A stretch of 64,000 bases of DNA from Komagataeibacter rhaeticus. Its GTDB lineage: Bacteria; Pseudomonadota; Alphaproteobacteria; Acetobacterales; Acetobacteraceae. The notes under the pieces are model-generated. The model saw nothing but the letters and a program-made list of their open reading frames with translations. It was not told the DNA's origin and did no database searches. The stretch's first letter is position 1, and each line of letters begins with the position of its first letter. Below are positions 28,915 to 37,021 of the stretch, piece by piece. The stretch covers positions 124,001 to 188,000 of the forward strand of contig NZ_NKTZ01000002.1 in NCBI RefSeq assembly GCF_003207855.1. The letters run 5' to 3'. Made by a program: the position numbers and the translations under genes.

Positions 28915-30168
28915 CTACTGGCGGATGCGCCGCGCTTCCGCCCGCGCGCCCGCGTCCTCCAACAGGCGTGCCAGGTAGCAGCGCGCCATGACATGGTCCC
29001 GGCACAGATATATGACCCGGCGGAACGATTCCTCCGCCTGCGCGAGACAGCCCTCGCCCCATGCCAGCACCGCGAACAGGAAGTGGATGCGCGCATCAAC
29101 CGGATGGCGGGCAAGGTGGTCCCGGCACATCTGCATGGCCCGCGTCACATGGCCGTCATCGGCCGTACGGCGGATGGCGTTGGCAACCGGGACAGAATCA
29201 ACCGCCACACTGTCATCCACGACAAGGCACGGGGGCGTGTCCATGCGCGCGGGCGGGCGGCGGACAGCGGAGAGGCGGGAGGGGACGGCAGCCCTGCCCG
29301 CATCCGGCACGGGCGCGCGGAACGCCAGCGTGCCGGGCAGGCGCACGGTATCAAGCCAGGGCGTGAAATCGGTTACCGGCTCCGAATGCCCCAGCAGCAG
29401 CCAGCCCTGCGGGGCAAGGCGGGCCGCCATGGCGTGGACCAGGGCGGTGGCCTGAGCCTGGGCGAAATAGATCAGGACGTTACGGCACAGGATCAGGTCA
29501 AACGGGCCTGCGGGGCCGCCATCGGGGCGCAGCATGTCCAGCACGTTGCTGTAGCGGAAGGTGACCATGCGCCGGTAGCGCTCGTGCAGCCGCCACAGGC
29601 GCGGGGTGACGGGCACGAACCATGCCGCGCGCCGGGCGGCATCGATATCGCGCAGGGTCCAGGCGCTGAATTCGGCCTGGCGGGCCTGCTCAAGCGCGCG
29701 GGTGCTGATGTCGGTGCCCAGGATCTCGACATGCCATGCCTGTGTCTCCAGCCCGGCGTCCGCCAGCAGGCGCGCAAGCAGGATGGCGATGGAATAGGGT
29801 TCCGCCCCGTTGGAGCAGCCGATGCTCCATATCCGCAGGTGGCGCGTCACCCGCGCGCGGCGGACCAGGGCGGGCAGGATGGTATGTTCCAGTGCCGCGA
29901 ACTGCTCGGCATAGCGGAAGAAGAAGGTCTCCCCTATGGTCAGGATGGATTCCAGTTCCCGCCATTCCGCGTCCCCCCGCGCGCCATCGGCCAGCATGGC
30001 AAGGTAGTCATGGCAGGTCCGGCAGCCATGCAGGCGCATGCGGACCCCCACCATGTCCTCCAGCAGGTCCGTCTTGTCGGTATAGTAGTGCAGGCCGGTG
30101 CGCCGGGTTATCGTGCCCAGCAGCTTGCGCAGCCCTGCGGGGGGGAAGGCAGGGGGCGTACTCATCAC
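28915..30168 (-). CDS. cheR: CheR-type methyltransferase with C-terminal TPR-like region (WspC-like)
   Basis: A 417-residue protein. The N-terminal CheR all-alpha domain (about 1-75) is followed by ESILTIGETFFFRY and the SAM-binding core IWSIGCSNGAEPYSIAILL, and DLILCRNVLIYF, all typical of receptor glutamate methyltransferases. After a Pro/Ala-rich linker (about 275-330) the C-terminus (about 335-417) is helical and repeat-like (RAMQMCRDHLARHPVDARIHF, QAEESFRRVIYLCRD), consistent with TPR units as in WspC/FrzF. The TPR would dock on the receptor, fitting the lack of a pentapeptide tether on the MCP. It overlaps the upstream cheW as ATGA. Confidence 0.92.
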   Translation of the reverse strand: MMSTPPAFPPAGLRKLLGTITRRTGLHYYTDKTDLLEDMVGVRMRLHGCRTCHDYLAMLADGARGDAEWRELESILTIGETFFFRYAEQFAALEHTILPALVRRARVTRHLRIWSIGCSNGAEPYSIAILLARLLADAGLETQAWHVEILGTDISTRALEQARQAEFSAWTLRDIDAARRAAWFVPVTPRLWRLHERYRRMVTFRYSNVLDMLRPDGGPAGPFDLILCRNVLIYFAQAQATALVHAMAARLAPQGWLLLGHSEPVTDFTPWLDTVRLPGTLAFRAPVPDAGRAAVPSRLSAVRRPPARMDTPPCLVVDDSVAVDSVPVANAIRRTADDGHVTRAMQMCRDHLARHPVDARIHFLFAVLAWGEGCLAQAEESFRRVIYLCRDHVMARCYLARLLEDAGARAEARRIRQ

Positions 30169-30752
30169 CGGGCGTCCGGGGCCGCGTCTTCATCACCGGC
30201 CCACAGGGCCTCGCGCCGGCGGGTCCGGGCCACAAGACTGTCCAGCCGGAGCCGTTCCCCGTCATTCACGATGTCGGTCATGCGCAGCATGAAGGCAATG
30301 TTCCCGTCCGCCAGTTCCAGTTCCCGCCCAGCACCCTCTGCCGCCTCCAGCCTGCCGTCAACCACCGCGCGCATGCCGCCGTCGGGCCGGATCACATCCT
30401 CCGCCGCGTCCACCACCAGTCCCACGCCACCGCCCCCGGGCAGGTTGCACAGCAGCAGCGCGCGGTGCAGCAGGTCGGCCGGCGCCCGCACCGCCTGCGC
30501 GCGCACGCCCAGCAGCACCCCCATGTCAAGCACCCCCACCATGGCCGCACCCAGCCGGAAACAGCCCGATATATGGGGCATTTCCACCGCCAGCGGCAAC
30601 AGTTCGGGCACCGGCATGCATTCGCGCACCGCCAGCCCCGCGGGCAGGCCATAGCGCCGGGTGCCCACACGGAAGACGACAAGCGGCGGCATGCCCCCGC
30701 AGGCTGGCCTGCATCCCCTGTCCGGCTGTGGCGTGGCGTGATCCATCGGCAT
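30165..30752 (-). CDS. CheW-like coupling protein (first gene of operon)
   Basis: A 195-residue divergent CheW. Recognisable parts are PPLVVFRVGTRRYGLPAGLAV at the start of the domain, the ISGCFRLGAAMVGVLDMGVLL turn that replaces the usual GxxNLRGxxxPVIDLR motif, and GGGGVGLVVDAAEDVI. A C-terminal tail of about 45 residues (MLRMTDIVNDGERLRLDSL...) is longer than in standard CheW. It would connect receptors to CheA. It leads the leftward operon and its stop overlaps the cheR start as ATGA. ATG 30752 has AGG about 10 nt upstream; ATG 30746 is an alternative. Confidence 0.85.
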   Translation of the reverse strand: MPMDHATPQPDRGCRPACGGMPPLVVFRVGTRRYGLPAGLAVRECMPVPELLPLAVEMPHISGCFRLGAAMVGVLDMGVLLGVRAQAVRAPADLLHRALLLCNLPGGGGVGLVVDAAEDVIRPDGGMRAVVDGRLEAAEGAGRELELADGNIAFMLRMTDIVNDGERLRLDSLVARTRRREALWAGDEDAAPDAR

Positions 30753-30880
30753 GGCGCAACCTGCTGTTTGTCATATCCACAAGGCAGAAGTTTGCATTTA
30801 ATACAAGCCATCGCTACCTCGGTCTGGAATGCATTTCCTACAATCCGGGGAAGCTGCCCCATGGCCGGAGTCTTGTTTTG
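30753..30880. promoter_or_regulatory. Divergent promoter region of the chemosensory operon
   Basis: 128 bp between the leftward chemosensory operon and the rightward membrane-protein gene. It is AT-richer than its surroundings around 30765-30845, with TTTGCATTTAATACAAG near 30790. As the only gap before the first cheW gene it should carry the operon promoter. No clear -35/-10 pair or operator could be assigned. Confidence 0.45.
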
Positions 30881-31282
30881 ATGGACAGTCCCTTTTCCAA
30901 CCACGCGCCCGATCGCGCATCGTCACCCGCCGGCAGGGGTGGCCTGAACATGCCCCGCATCCTGCGCGTGGGGGTATGGGCGGTGTTCTACTTCCTGTTC
31001 TATCTGGTGCAGCAGGTATCCGAACTGGTGGCGCCACTTGTGCTGATCCTGGGCATTGGCTGGAGCGCGCTGCCCCACATCATCGGCATCGCCAACGGCG
31101 TGGCCGGCAATGACCCGCAGACACGCGATATGATCGCCCATGTGGCGCATTCCATTCCCGACCATGTGGAAATGGGGTCGCATCTGCTCACCCCCTCCTC
31201 GCTTGTGTTCGACGGGCTGCTGCTCATGGCGGCGGCGGCCCTGTGCGCCACGCTGTCCACCATTGCCGCGCGTACCATGTAG
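30881..31282 (+). CDS. Membrane protein, hypothetical, upstream of ftsE
   Basis: A 133-residue protein. After a polar N-terminus of about 22 residues, two long hydrophobic segments lie at about residues 28-55 (VGVWAVFYFLFYLVQQVSEL and following) and 105-128 (FDGLLLMAAAALCATLS). The loop between them is helical and charged. No family recognised. ATG at 30881 was chosen; an internal ATG at 30950 (MPRILRV) would also keep both helices. It ends 32 bp before ftsE and may be part of that operon. Confidence 0.55.
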   Translation: MDSPFSNHAPDRASSPAGRGGLNMPRILRVGVWAVFYFLFYLVQQVSELVAPLVLILGIGWSALPHIIGIANGVAGNDPQTRDMIAHVAHSIPDHVEMGSHLLTPSSLVFDGLLLMAAAALCATLSTIAARTM

Positions 31283-31314
31283 GCCGCCCGCAGAAAGGCC
31301 GGGGAGCAACCCGC

Positions 31315-31989
31315 ATGTTCCGCCTGCATGATGTCAGTTACACCTATGCCGACAGCCGCACGGGCGGGGCGGCCCTTTCGCATGTCAGCGCAGAGGTGGC
31401 GCAGGGCGAATTCCGCTGGCTGCTCGGTCCATCGGGGGCGGGCAAGTCCTCGCTGCTGTCCATCCTGTCGCTGGAGGTCCAGGCCACGTCGGGCATGGTC
31501 GAGATACTGGGCATGCCGGTCATGCATGCCCGGCGCGCGGCCCTTGCGCGCCTGCGCCGGCGCATCGGGGCGGTGCGGCAGGATTTCCGGCTGCTGCCGG
31601 ACATGAACGTGTTCGACAACGTGGCCCTGCCGCTGCGGCTGCAGCACCGGGCGGAAGCGGAAATCCGGCACGAGGTCCATGCCATCATGAAATGGGTGGG
31701 GCTGGAAAACCGGCTGGATGCGCTGCCACCCCAGCTTTCGGGCGGTGAGCAGCAGCGCGTGGCCATTGCACGCGCGGTGATCTACCGCCCCGACCTGCTG
31801 GTGGCCGACGAGCCGACCAACGCGCTGGATGAACGCCAGGCCGCGCGCCTGATCACCATGTTCCACCGCCTGGCGGAAATGGGCACCACCATCGTGGTGG
31901 CAACCCATAATGATGCCATCGTGCGCAGATATCCGGCACAGGCCATTGAACTGGCGCATGGCCACATGGTGCGGGACTATAACGGCTAA
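31315..31989 (+). CDS. ftsE: Cell division ABC ATPase FtsE
   Basis: A 224-residue ABC-type ATPase. Walker A is GPSGAGKSS, the signature is LSGGEQQRVAIARAV, Walker B is LLVADEPTNALD, and the switch histidine is in VVATHND. The usual FtsE Walker B extension is DEPTGNLD; here G-N is replaced by N-A. With FtsX it forms a membrane complex that activates peptidoglycan hydrolases at the septum. ATG 31315 is preceded by GGGGAG. The stop overlaps the ftsX start (TAATG), which supports the assignment over a generic ABC ATPase. Confidence 0.9.
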   Translation: MFRLHDVSYTYADSRTGGAALSHVSAEVAQGEFRWLLGPSGAGKSSLLSILSLEVQATSGMVEILGMPVMHARRAALARLRRRIGAVRQDFRLLPDMNVFDNVALPLRLQHRAEAEIRHEVHAIMKWVGLENRLDALPPQLSGGEQQRVAIARAVIYRPDLLVADEPTNALDERQAARLITMFHRLAEMGTTIVVATHNDAIVRRYPAQAIELAHGHMVRDYNG

Positions 31990-32924
31990 TGGCACGACAG
32001 CGCTATCATGACGGGCTGGCCCTGCGTCAGGCCCTGCCGGGGCAGTTCCTACCCTTCCTTGTCGCGGCCATGGCGTTCCTGGCCGCACTGGCGCTGGCGG
32101 GCGGGCTGGCCGCCCATGGCCTGTCGCAGCGCTGGACCCACGGCGCGGGTGCCGTCACGACCGTACAGGTGCCACGGCCCGATGATGCGGCCAGCGCTGA
32201 CAGTACGGCCACCCCCGCCTCCAGCCGCATCGCCGCGGTGCAGGCCGTGCTGTCCGCGACGCCGGCCGTTGCGGCGTCCCACCGGCTGGGCGAGGACGAG
32301 CTGCGTGCCCTGCTGGCCCCCTGGATCGAACAGACCGGCGACCCCGCCCTGCCCCTGCCCGCCGTGATCGAGCTGCGCACCGTGGCGGGGCAGGCCCTGC
32401 CCGCCACCCTCATGGCCAGCCTGCAGGCCCGCGCGCCGGGTGTGATGATGGAGCATGACAGCGTATGGAGCGACCGGCTGGCGGCCCTGGCGGGCAGCCT
32501 GCAGGCCTGCGCGCTGCTGGCGGTGCTGGTCGTGACAACGGTGGCGGTGTGCGTGGTGATGGCCGCCACCCGCGCGGGACTGCTGACCCGGCGTCAGGCC
32601 ATCGCCCTGATCCATTCACTGGGTGCGACCGACAGCTACATCTCCGGCCGTTTTGCCACCCGCGTGGGGCTGCTGGCGCTGGGCGGGGGGCTGGCGGGCA
32701 GCGTGCTGGCACTGCCCATGCTGGGCGTGCTGTCCTGGCTGGCCGCCCCCTTCGGCACCACGGGTGATGCGCCCGCCATGGACTGGCGCGACCCGCAGGC
32801 CTGGGCGGCCATGCTGCCGCACGCGCTGTTATGGATGCTGGTGGCCCTGCCCCCGGTGGCGGGACTTGCAGGCTGGACCACCACGCAGCTGACCGTGCGG
32901 GCATGGCTGCGCCGCCTGCCATGA
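31989..32924 (+). CDS. ftsX: Cell division permease-like protein FtsX
   Basis: A 311-residue membrane protein with one N-terminal helix (about 20-45), a periplasmic domain (about 46-165), and three C-terminal helices (about 172-197, 228-252, 278-300), the FtsX topology. LIHSLGATDSYISGRFATRV is the cytoplasmic loop typical of the family. It pairs with FtsE to control septal cell-wall hydrolases. The protein contains no lysine at all. It starts inside the ftsE stop (TAATG) and its own stop overlaps the next start (ATGA). Confidence 0.88.
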   Translation: MARQRYHDGLALRQALPGQFLPFLVAAMAFLAALALAGGLAAHGLSQRWTHGAGAVTTVQVPRPDDAASADSTATPASSRIAAVQAVLSATPAVAASHRLGEDELRALLAPWIEQTGDPALPLPAVIELRTVAGQALPATLMASLQARAPGVMMEHDSVWSDRLAALAGSLQACALLAVLVVTTVAVCVVMAATRAGLLTRRQAIALIHSLGATDSYISGRFATRVGLLALGGGLAGSVLALPMLGVLSWLAAPFGTTGDAPAMDWRDPQAWAAMLPHALLWMLVALPPVAGLAGWTTTQLTVRAWLRRLP

Positions 32925-33586
32925 CACACGCCCCGCCGCACGACGGTGCACCGCGACGCCGCGCCATGCTGGCCACCTGCGTGGCGGGGGCGGCACTGGC
33001 CTGGACGGCGGGACTTGCCTGGTTCGTTCACGACGCGATGCGCCCGCCCGTGCTGCCGCCGCACGCCGATGGCATCGTGGCGCTGACGGGGGGACAGGGA
33101 CGGATTGAGGAATCCGTGCGCCTTCTGGTGCATGGCCGCGCCGGGCGCCTGCTTATTTCCGGGGTGGACCCGCATGCCACGCGCGGCGATTTCCTGCGCC
33201 ACCTGCCACCACCGGTGCCACTGGCGGCATGGACCCATACCACGCTGGGTTCCCGCGCCACCTCCACGCTGGGCAACGCGGACGAAACGGCGGCATGGGT
33301 GCGTGAATATGGCCTGCACAGCCTGATCGTGGTCACGGCGGGCTACCACATCCGTCGCGCCATGCTGGAGATTTCGCGCACGGTGCCCGGCGTGCGGCTG
33401 TATGGTGATCCCATCCGTTCCCCCGCGCTGGCCCACCCGTTCCATCCCGCCACGATGCGGCTGATGGTGGTGGAATATGACAAATGGCTTCTGGCCTGTC
33501 TGGATGTGGTGCGGCTGACCCGCCCGCTGCATGGGCTGGTCAGCCACACCGATACCCGGCCCGACGCCACCGGCGGCATGGGCTGA
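32921..33586 (+). CDS. DUF218 (YdcF/ElyC/SanA-like) membrane-anchored protein
   Basis: A 221-residue protein with one N-terminal helix (about 15-35) and a DUF218 domain: ADGIVALTGGQGRIEESVRL, RLLISGVDPHATRG, TLGNADETAAWVREYG, LIVVTAGYHIRRAM. Such proteins are linked with envelope integrity; ElyC and SanA affect peptidoglycan or outer-membrane barrier function in E. coli. Its ATG overlaps the ftsX stop, so it is co-translated with the division ABC complex. The biochemical activity is not known. Confidence 0.85.
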   Translation: MTHAPPHDGAPRRRAMLATCVAGAALAWTAGLAWFVHDAMRPPVLPPHADGIVALTGGQGRIEESVRLLVHGRAGRLLISGVDPHATRGDFLRHLPPPVPLAAWTHTTLGSRATSTLGNADETAAWVREYGLHSLIVVTAGYHIRRAMLEISRTVPGVRLYGDPIRSPALAHPFHPATMRLMVVEYDKWLLACLDVVRLTRPLHGLVSHTDTRPDATGGMG

Positions 33587-33661
33587 GGCATCGGTCGTGG
33601 CCTGTAGCACCGTGGCTTTTCTGGTGTTAGGAAACCCCATGCCCATTTATGGACCCGTCCC

Positions 33662-34414
33662 ATGACCGTACTGCGCGCGCTTGCATTCAACCTGTATTTC
33701 CTGTTGCTGACCATTGTGATGGGCATCGTGGCCTTTCCCATCCGGCTGTTCGCCCCGCGCCTTGCGCTGGGCTATGCCAAGCTGTGGACGGGACTGACCC
33801 TGCGCGGGCTGCGGCATATCTGCGGCATTGCGGTAGAGGTCAGCGGGCGCGAGCACCTGCCCCATGGTCCCTGCCTGCTGGCATGCCAGCACCAGTCCAT
33901 GTTCGATACGCTGGTGTGGATGAACCTTGTGCCGCTGCCCACCTATGTCATGAAACGCGAACTGGAGCGCATTCCACTGGTCGGCCCGATGCTGCGGCTG
34001 AGCGGCATGATACCGGTGGACCGCGATGGCAAGGCCAGGGCCCTGCGCACCCTGCTGGCTGCCACGGATGACGCGGCGCGCAAGGGGCGCCAGATCATCA
34101 TCTTCCCCGAAGGCACGCGCACCCCGCCCGGCGCCCCGATCAGCCTGCAGCCGGGCATTGCCGCCCTGTCCGCCCATACCGGCCTGCCGGTCATTCCGGT
34201 GGCAACGGATGCGGGGCTTCATTGGGGGCGCAATGCGCTGGTCAAGCGGCCGGGTACCATTCACATCGCCATAGGCCGGCCCCTGCCCCCCGGCCTGCGC
34301 CGCGCCCAGCTGCTGCCCGCCATCGGGGGGGCATGGCGGAGCTTATGCGCCGATAACGGACTGCCCATGCCCGCGGCCGATGCGCCTTCCACCACGATCC
34401 AGTCCAGCAATTGA
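33662..34414 (+). CDS. plsC: 1-acyl-sn-glycerol-3-phosphate acyltransferase
   Basis: A 250-residue acyltransferase with an N-terminal membrane helix (LAFNLYFLLLTIVMGIVAFP). The catalytic H-x4-D motif is CQHQSMFDTLVW; the phosphate-binding motif is IIFPEGTRTPPG, and the third block is AHTGLPVIPVATD. It adds the second acyl chain to lysophosphatidic acid, forming phosphatidic acid for phospholipid synthesis. It ends the ftsEX-DUF218-plsC run, 75 bp after the DUF218 gene. A palindromic extragenic repeat follows its stop. Confidence 0.92.
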   Translation: MTVLRALAFNLYFLLLTIVMGIVAFPIRLFAPRLALGYAKLWTGLTLRGLRHICGIAVEVSGREHLPHGPCLLACQHQSMFDTLVWMNLVPLPTYVMKRELERIPLVGPMLRLSGMIPVDRDGKARALRTLLAATDDAARKGRQIIIFPEGTRTPPGAPISLQPGIAALSAHTGLPVIPVATDAGLHWGRNALVKRPGTIHIAIGRPLPPGLRRAQLLPAIGGAWRSLCADNGLPMPAADAPSTTIQSSN

Positions 34415-34416
34415 TG

Positions 34417-34510
34417 AAAAGGAAGGATTTTCTGGGTGCTGCCTTGTGCAAGGAAGCGGCAGTCTTCGAAGCTTTTTGAAAAAAGCTTCACCAAAAACTT
34501 CTGCACATTT
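34417..34510. repeat. Palindromic extragenic repeat, copy 1
   Basis: A roughly 94-bp AT-rich element. It contains a perfect 10-bp inverted repeat GAAGCTTTTT-GA-AAAAAGCTTC (34468-34489) and a second imperfect palindrome CTGCC...GGCAG (34439-34462). Its reverse complement aligns along its length with 39091-39180: both have the order GGTGAAGC-T-rich-AAAGCTTC, a CCGC/GGC hairpin, then a CAGAAA-type end. It lies between plsC and phaR stops (convergent genes) and could also terminate transcription in both directions. Confidence 0.75.
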
Positions 34511-34555
34511 CCCAGAGCGTTTCATGAACGGCCGTCGAAAGGGAGATAGCCCGCC

Positions 34556-35095
34556 CTAGTCGGCGCGGGATGATCCCTTTTCTCCCAGCCGGGCCTGCAG
34601 CGTCTCGACCTGCTGGCGCAGGTCCATGATTTCATGCAGCAGGCTTTCAACCGTGCGCCCGCCCACCTGTTCCACCGCATGCAGCGATGTGAACAGGGAC
34701 ATCGCCTGCCGCACCACGGCGGCATTTTCCTGCCCCAGGCTTTCCAGCCCGTCGGATATGGCGGGGGAAACGGGACCTTGCATGAAGGCCGCCATCATGC
34801 GTTCCAGGTAGTCGGAAACCTCGCCCTGCCTCCTGTCACCATAACAGCGGATGAGTTGGCGCAGGAAGGCAACCGGCAGCATGGCGCGGCCGCGCGTTTC
34901 CTCTTCCAGCATGACCTGGGCCAGCACGCCGCGGGTGATGTCATCGCCCGTGCGGGCATCCAGAATGACAAAGGCGCGGTCCTGCTTGACCATGTCCATC
35001 AGGTTCTCAAGCGTGATGTATGCCGAAACCTCGGTATCGTACAGCCGCCGATTAGCATATTTCTTGATGATGACGGGGGCAGAAGAGACCGACAA
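34556..35095 (-). CDS. phaR: Polyhydroxyalkanoate synthesis regulator PhaR
   Basis: A 179-residue regulator. The N-terminal PHB/PHA DNA-binding domain begins IIKKYANRRLYDTEVSAYI and continues AFVILDARTGDDITRGVL; the PHB accumulation domain follows (MLPVAFLRQLIRCYG). The C-terminus is a coiled coil (EIMDLRQQVETLQARLGEK). PhaR represses phasin genes and its own gene, and binds PHA granules. No phaC, phaA or phaB gene is in the window, so its targets lie elsewhere. A 9-bp inverted repeat 58 bp upstream of the start could be its operator. Confidence 0.88.
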   Translation of the reverse strand: MSVSSAPVIIKKYANRRLYDTEVSAYITLENLMDMVKQDRAFVILDARTGDDITRGVLAQVMLEEETRGRAMLPVAFLRQLIRCYGDRRQGEVSDYLERMMAAFMQGPVSPAISDGLESLGQENAAVVRQAMSLFTSLHAVEQVGGRTVESLLHEIMDLRQQVETLQARLGEKGSSRAD

Positions 35096-35407
35096 ATGCC
35101 TTCCTTTCGCATGGATCAGGGACCTGCGGCCCCGCTATGCCATGGCGCCGCCGTTTCCATGAATATCCCATGGAAACACGCTGTACCATCATTAGGGCAA
35201 ATTACACGCCCCGACCATGTGCCCGGTCAATCAATCCTGTTTTTTCATGCTGCGCGCAATACAGGCCCCACCCCCGCCAGCATGGCCGGCCGGGATGGCG
35301 GGATGCGGGTTTTCCGCCCTTTTCCGCCACGGACCATGGGCATGCCGCCACATGGCGCCCCACCCGCGGGCAGCGGATGGAGGGGAGAAGAATCATGACG
35401 TATTATG
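35096..35407. other. Intergenic region upstream of phaR with inverted repeat
   Basis: 312 bp between phaR (leftward start at 35095) and the 3' end of gloB. It has a perfect 9-bp inverted repeat GTTTCCATG / CATGGAAAC (35153-35161 and 35169-35177, 7-bp spacer) in the phaR promoter zone. The rest, including a GGAGGGGAGAAG run at 35381-35392, is GC-rich and I see no convincing gene or RNA there. Confidence 0.45.
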
Positions 35408-36139
35408 TCAGAAACCGTCCTTCTCCCGGCGCAGCCGGGCCAGCGTGGCCACATCCCCCGCACGCAGGAAGGGATTGGTCGCCCGTTCCTCCGCCAGCGT
35501 GACCGGAACGGTGGGCCGCCCCTCGCCGCGCAGGATGGCCACCTGCCGTGCGCGTGCGCGCAGGGCCATGTTGTCCGGGTCCACATGCAGGGCAAAACGC
35601 GCGTTGGACTGCGTGTATTCATGCCCGCAGCACACAAGTGTCTCATCCGGCAGGGCCGCGATGCGTCGCAGGGAGGCATACATGTCCGCCGCCGTCCCTT
35701 CGAACAGCCGCCCGCACCCCATGCTGAACAGCGTATCGCCACAGAACAGCGCGGGGCCCGCGGGAAAGTAATAGGACACCTCGCCCGTCGTATGGCCCGG
35801 CGTGGCCATCACCCGGGCCTCGGCGCGGCCCAGAGGCACGGTGTCACCATCATGCACCGCGATATCCAGCGCGGGCAGGCGCCAGGCATCGGCGGCGGCC
35901 CCCACGATCCTCGCGCCATAGCGGGTCCGCAGCGCCGCCGCCGCCGCGACATGATCGGCATGGTGATGGGTCAGCAGGATCAGGTCCAGCCGCCCCCCTG
36001 CCGCATCGATGGCCGCGACAAGCGGGGCGTCCTCCGCCGGGTCGACCATTGCCGCAGCCCCGGTCGCGCCGTCATGCACGAACCAGGCATAATTGTCGTT
36101 CAGGATGGGAATCGCCCTGATGGAAAGCGGGTCTGCCAT
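35408..36139 (-). CDS. gloB: Hydroxyacylglutathione hydrolase (glyoxalase II)
   Basis: A 243-residue metallo-beta-lactamase-fold enzyme. Metal ligands are seen in LLTHHHADHVAAA, TPGHTTGEVSYYF, LFCGDTLFSMGCGRLFEG and VCCGHEYTQSN. The C-terminal HAGH domain (NPFLRAGD) is present. It hydrolyses S-lactoylglutathione to D-lactate and glutathione, ending methylglyoxal detoxification. ATG 36139 is chosen: GGGAGAACAGTC precedes it and MADPLSIRAIPILNDNYAW is the family N-terminus. It is divergent from a methyltransferase gene 83 bp away. Confidence 0.94.
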   Translation of the reverse strand: MADPLSIRAIPILNDNYAWFVHDGATGAAAMVDPAEDAPLVAAIDAAGGRLDLILLTHHHADHVAAAAALRTRYGARIVGAAADAWRLPALDIAVHDGDTVPLGRAEARVMATPGHTTGEVSYYFPAGPALFCGDTLFSMGCGRLFEGTAADMYASLRRIAALPDETLVCCGHEYTQSNARFALHVDPDNMALRARARQVAILRGEGRPTVPVTLAEERATNPFLRAGDVATLARLRREKDGF

Positions 36140-36222
36140 GACTGTTCTCCCTTCCGGTTGTTCTCCGTGCGGACCACCCCATACGTGATGGCCGCGACCA
36201 CGGGGTGTGCTAGTGTGCCCCA

Positions 36223-36987
36223 ATGCAATCCGACATGCACACCGCCGCGCATTTTTACGCAACCCACCGGGGACGGGTGGCCGCGCGCCTGCTGGGCCAG
36301 CGCATGACGGCCTTCTGGCCCGAAGGCACGCAGGGCCGTACGCTGGGACTGGGCTATGCCCTGCCTTTCCTGCCGCTATGGGAGCGCGAGGACGCGCCGT
36401 GCTTCTCCGCCCGGCTGGACACGCATGTCACGCGCGCCGCCCCCCCGTGGCAGGGGCGCGACTGCATGGCAAGCGGCCTGCAACTGCCGTTCGATGACCT
36501 GAAATTCGACCGTATCCTGCTGATTCACGCGCTGGAGGTCAGCGAGGACAAGAACAGCCTGCTCCGCCAGGTGTGGAAGATCCTGCGCGATGACGGACGC
36601 CTGCTGCTGGTCGTGCCCAACCGGGCGGGACTGTGGGCGCATGCCGACAATTCCCCCTTCGGCCAGGGCACGCCGTTCTCACGCCGCCAGATCAGCCGCT
36701 GGCTGGCCGATGCCTGCTTCCGCGCCGAGCGGCATGAGGATGCGCTCTATATCCCCCCCGCAGGTCCCTGCCCCACGGCCCCCGTGGGCATGGTGGAATG
36801 GACGGGACGCAACCTGTTCCCCCGGCTGGGGGGCGTCTGCCTGATCGAGGCGGTCAAGGACATCTATGCCGGCGTGCCCAGCCGCCCTGCCGTAGTAGTA
36901 CCCGGCGGATTGCGGCTGGGGGCGGCGCGTATCTTCTCGCGCAGCCTGACCCGACGCCCGCCGCCTACGGATGCGCAGAATACTTGA
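36223..36987 (+). CDS. Class I SAM-dependent methyltransferase
   Basis: A 254-residue protein with a divergent methyltransferase_11-type core: TLGLGYALPFLPLW takes the place of the glycine-rich motif I, GLQLPFDDLKFDRILLIHALEV is motif II, and ILRDDGRLLLVVPNRAGLW is the strand/loop after it. The substrate is unknown. Homologues beside gloB are common in alphaproteobacteria (from general knowledge), and the divergent arrangement here agrees. The start at 36223 is the first ATG; a second at 36235 (MHTAAH) is possible. Confidence 0.8.
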   Translation: MQSDMHTAAHFYATHRGRVAARLLGQRMTAFWPEGTQGRTLGLGYALPFLPLWEREDAPCFSARLDTHVTRAAPPWQGRDCMASGLQLPFDDLKFDRILLIHALEVSEDKNSLLRQVWKILRDDGRLLLVVPNRAGLWAHADNSPFGQGTPFSRRQISRWLADACFRAERHEDALYIPPAGPCPTAPVGMVEWTGRNLFPRLGGVCLIEAVKDIYAGVPSRPAVVVPGGLRLGAARIFSRSLTRRPPPTDAQNT

Positions 36988-37021
36988 CCAATTTTACCGA
37001 AATCTCCATGAAGAGTGTCCC

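Noticed and set aside
24586-30654. Long plus-strand open frames over cheA, the MCP and cheR (702, 913, 610 codons)
   Set aside because: Same reason: shadows of the true minus-strand genes, no recognisable fold, poor starts.
19500-30752. Flagellar chemotaxis operon
   Set aside because: No cheY, cheZ, cheD, motor or flagellin gene is present, and CheA carries its own receiver, as in alternative chemosensory systems.
35396-35503. 35-codon plus-strand ORF with a good GGAGG site
   Set aside because: It runs antisense into the gloB 3' end, has a proline-rich random-looking sequence and no coupling to a neighbour. Kept only as a note.
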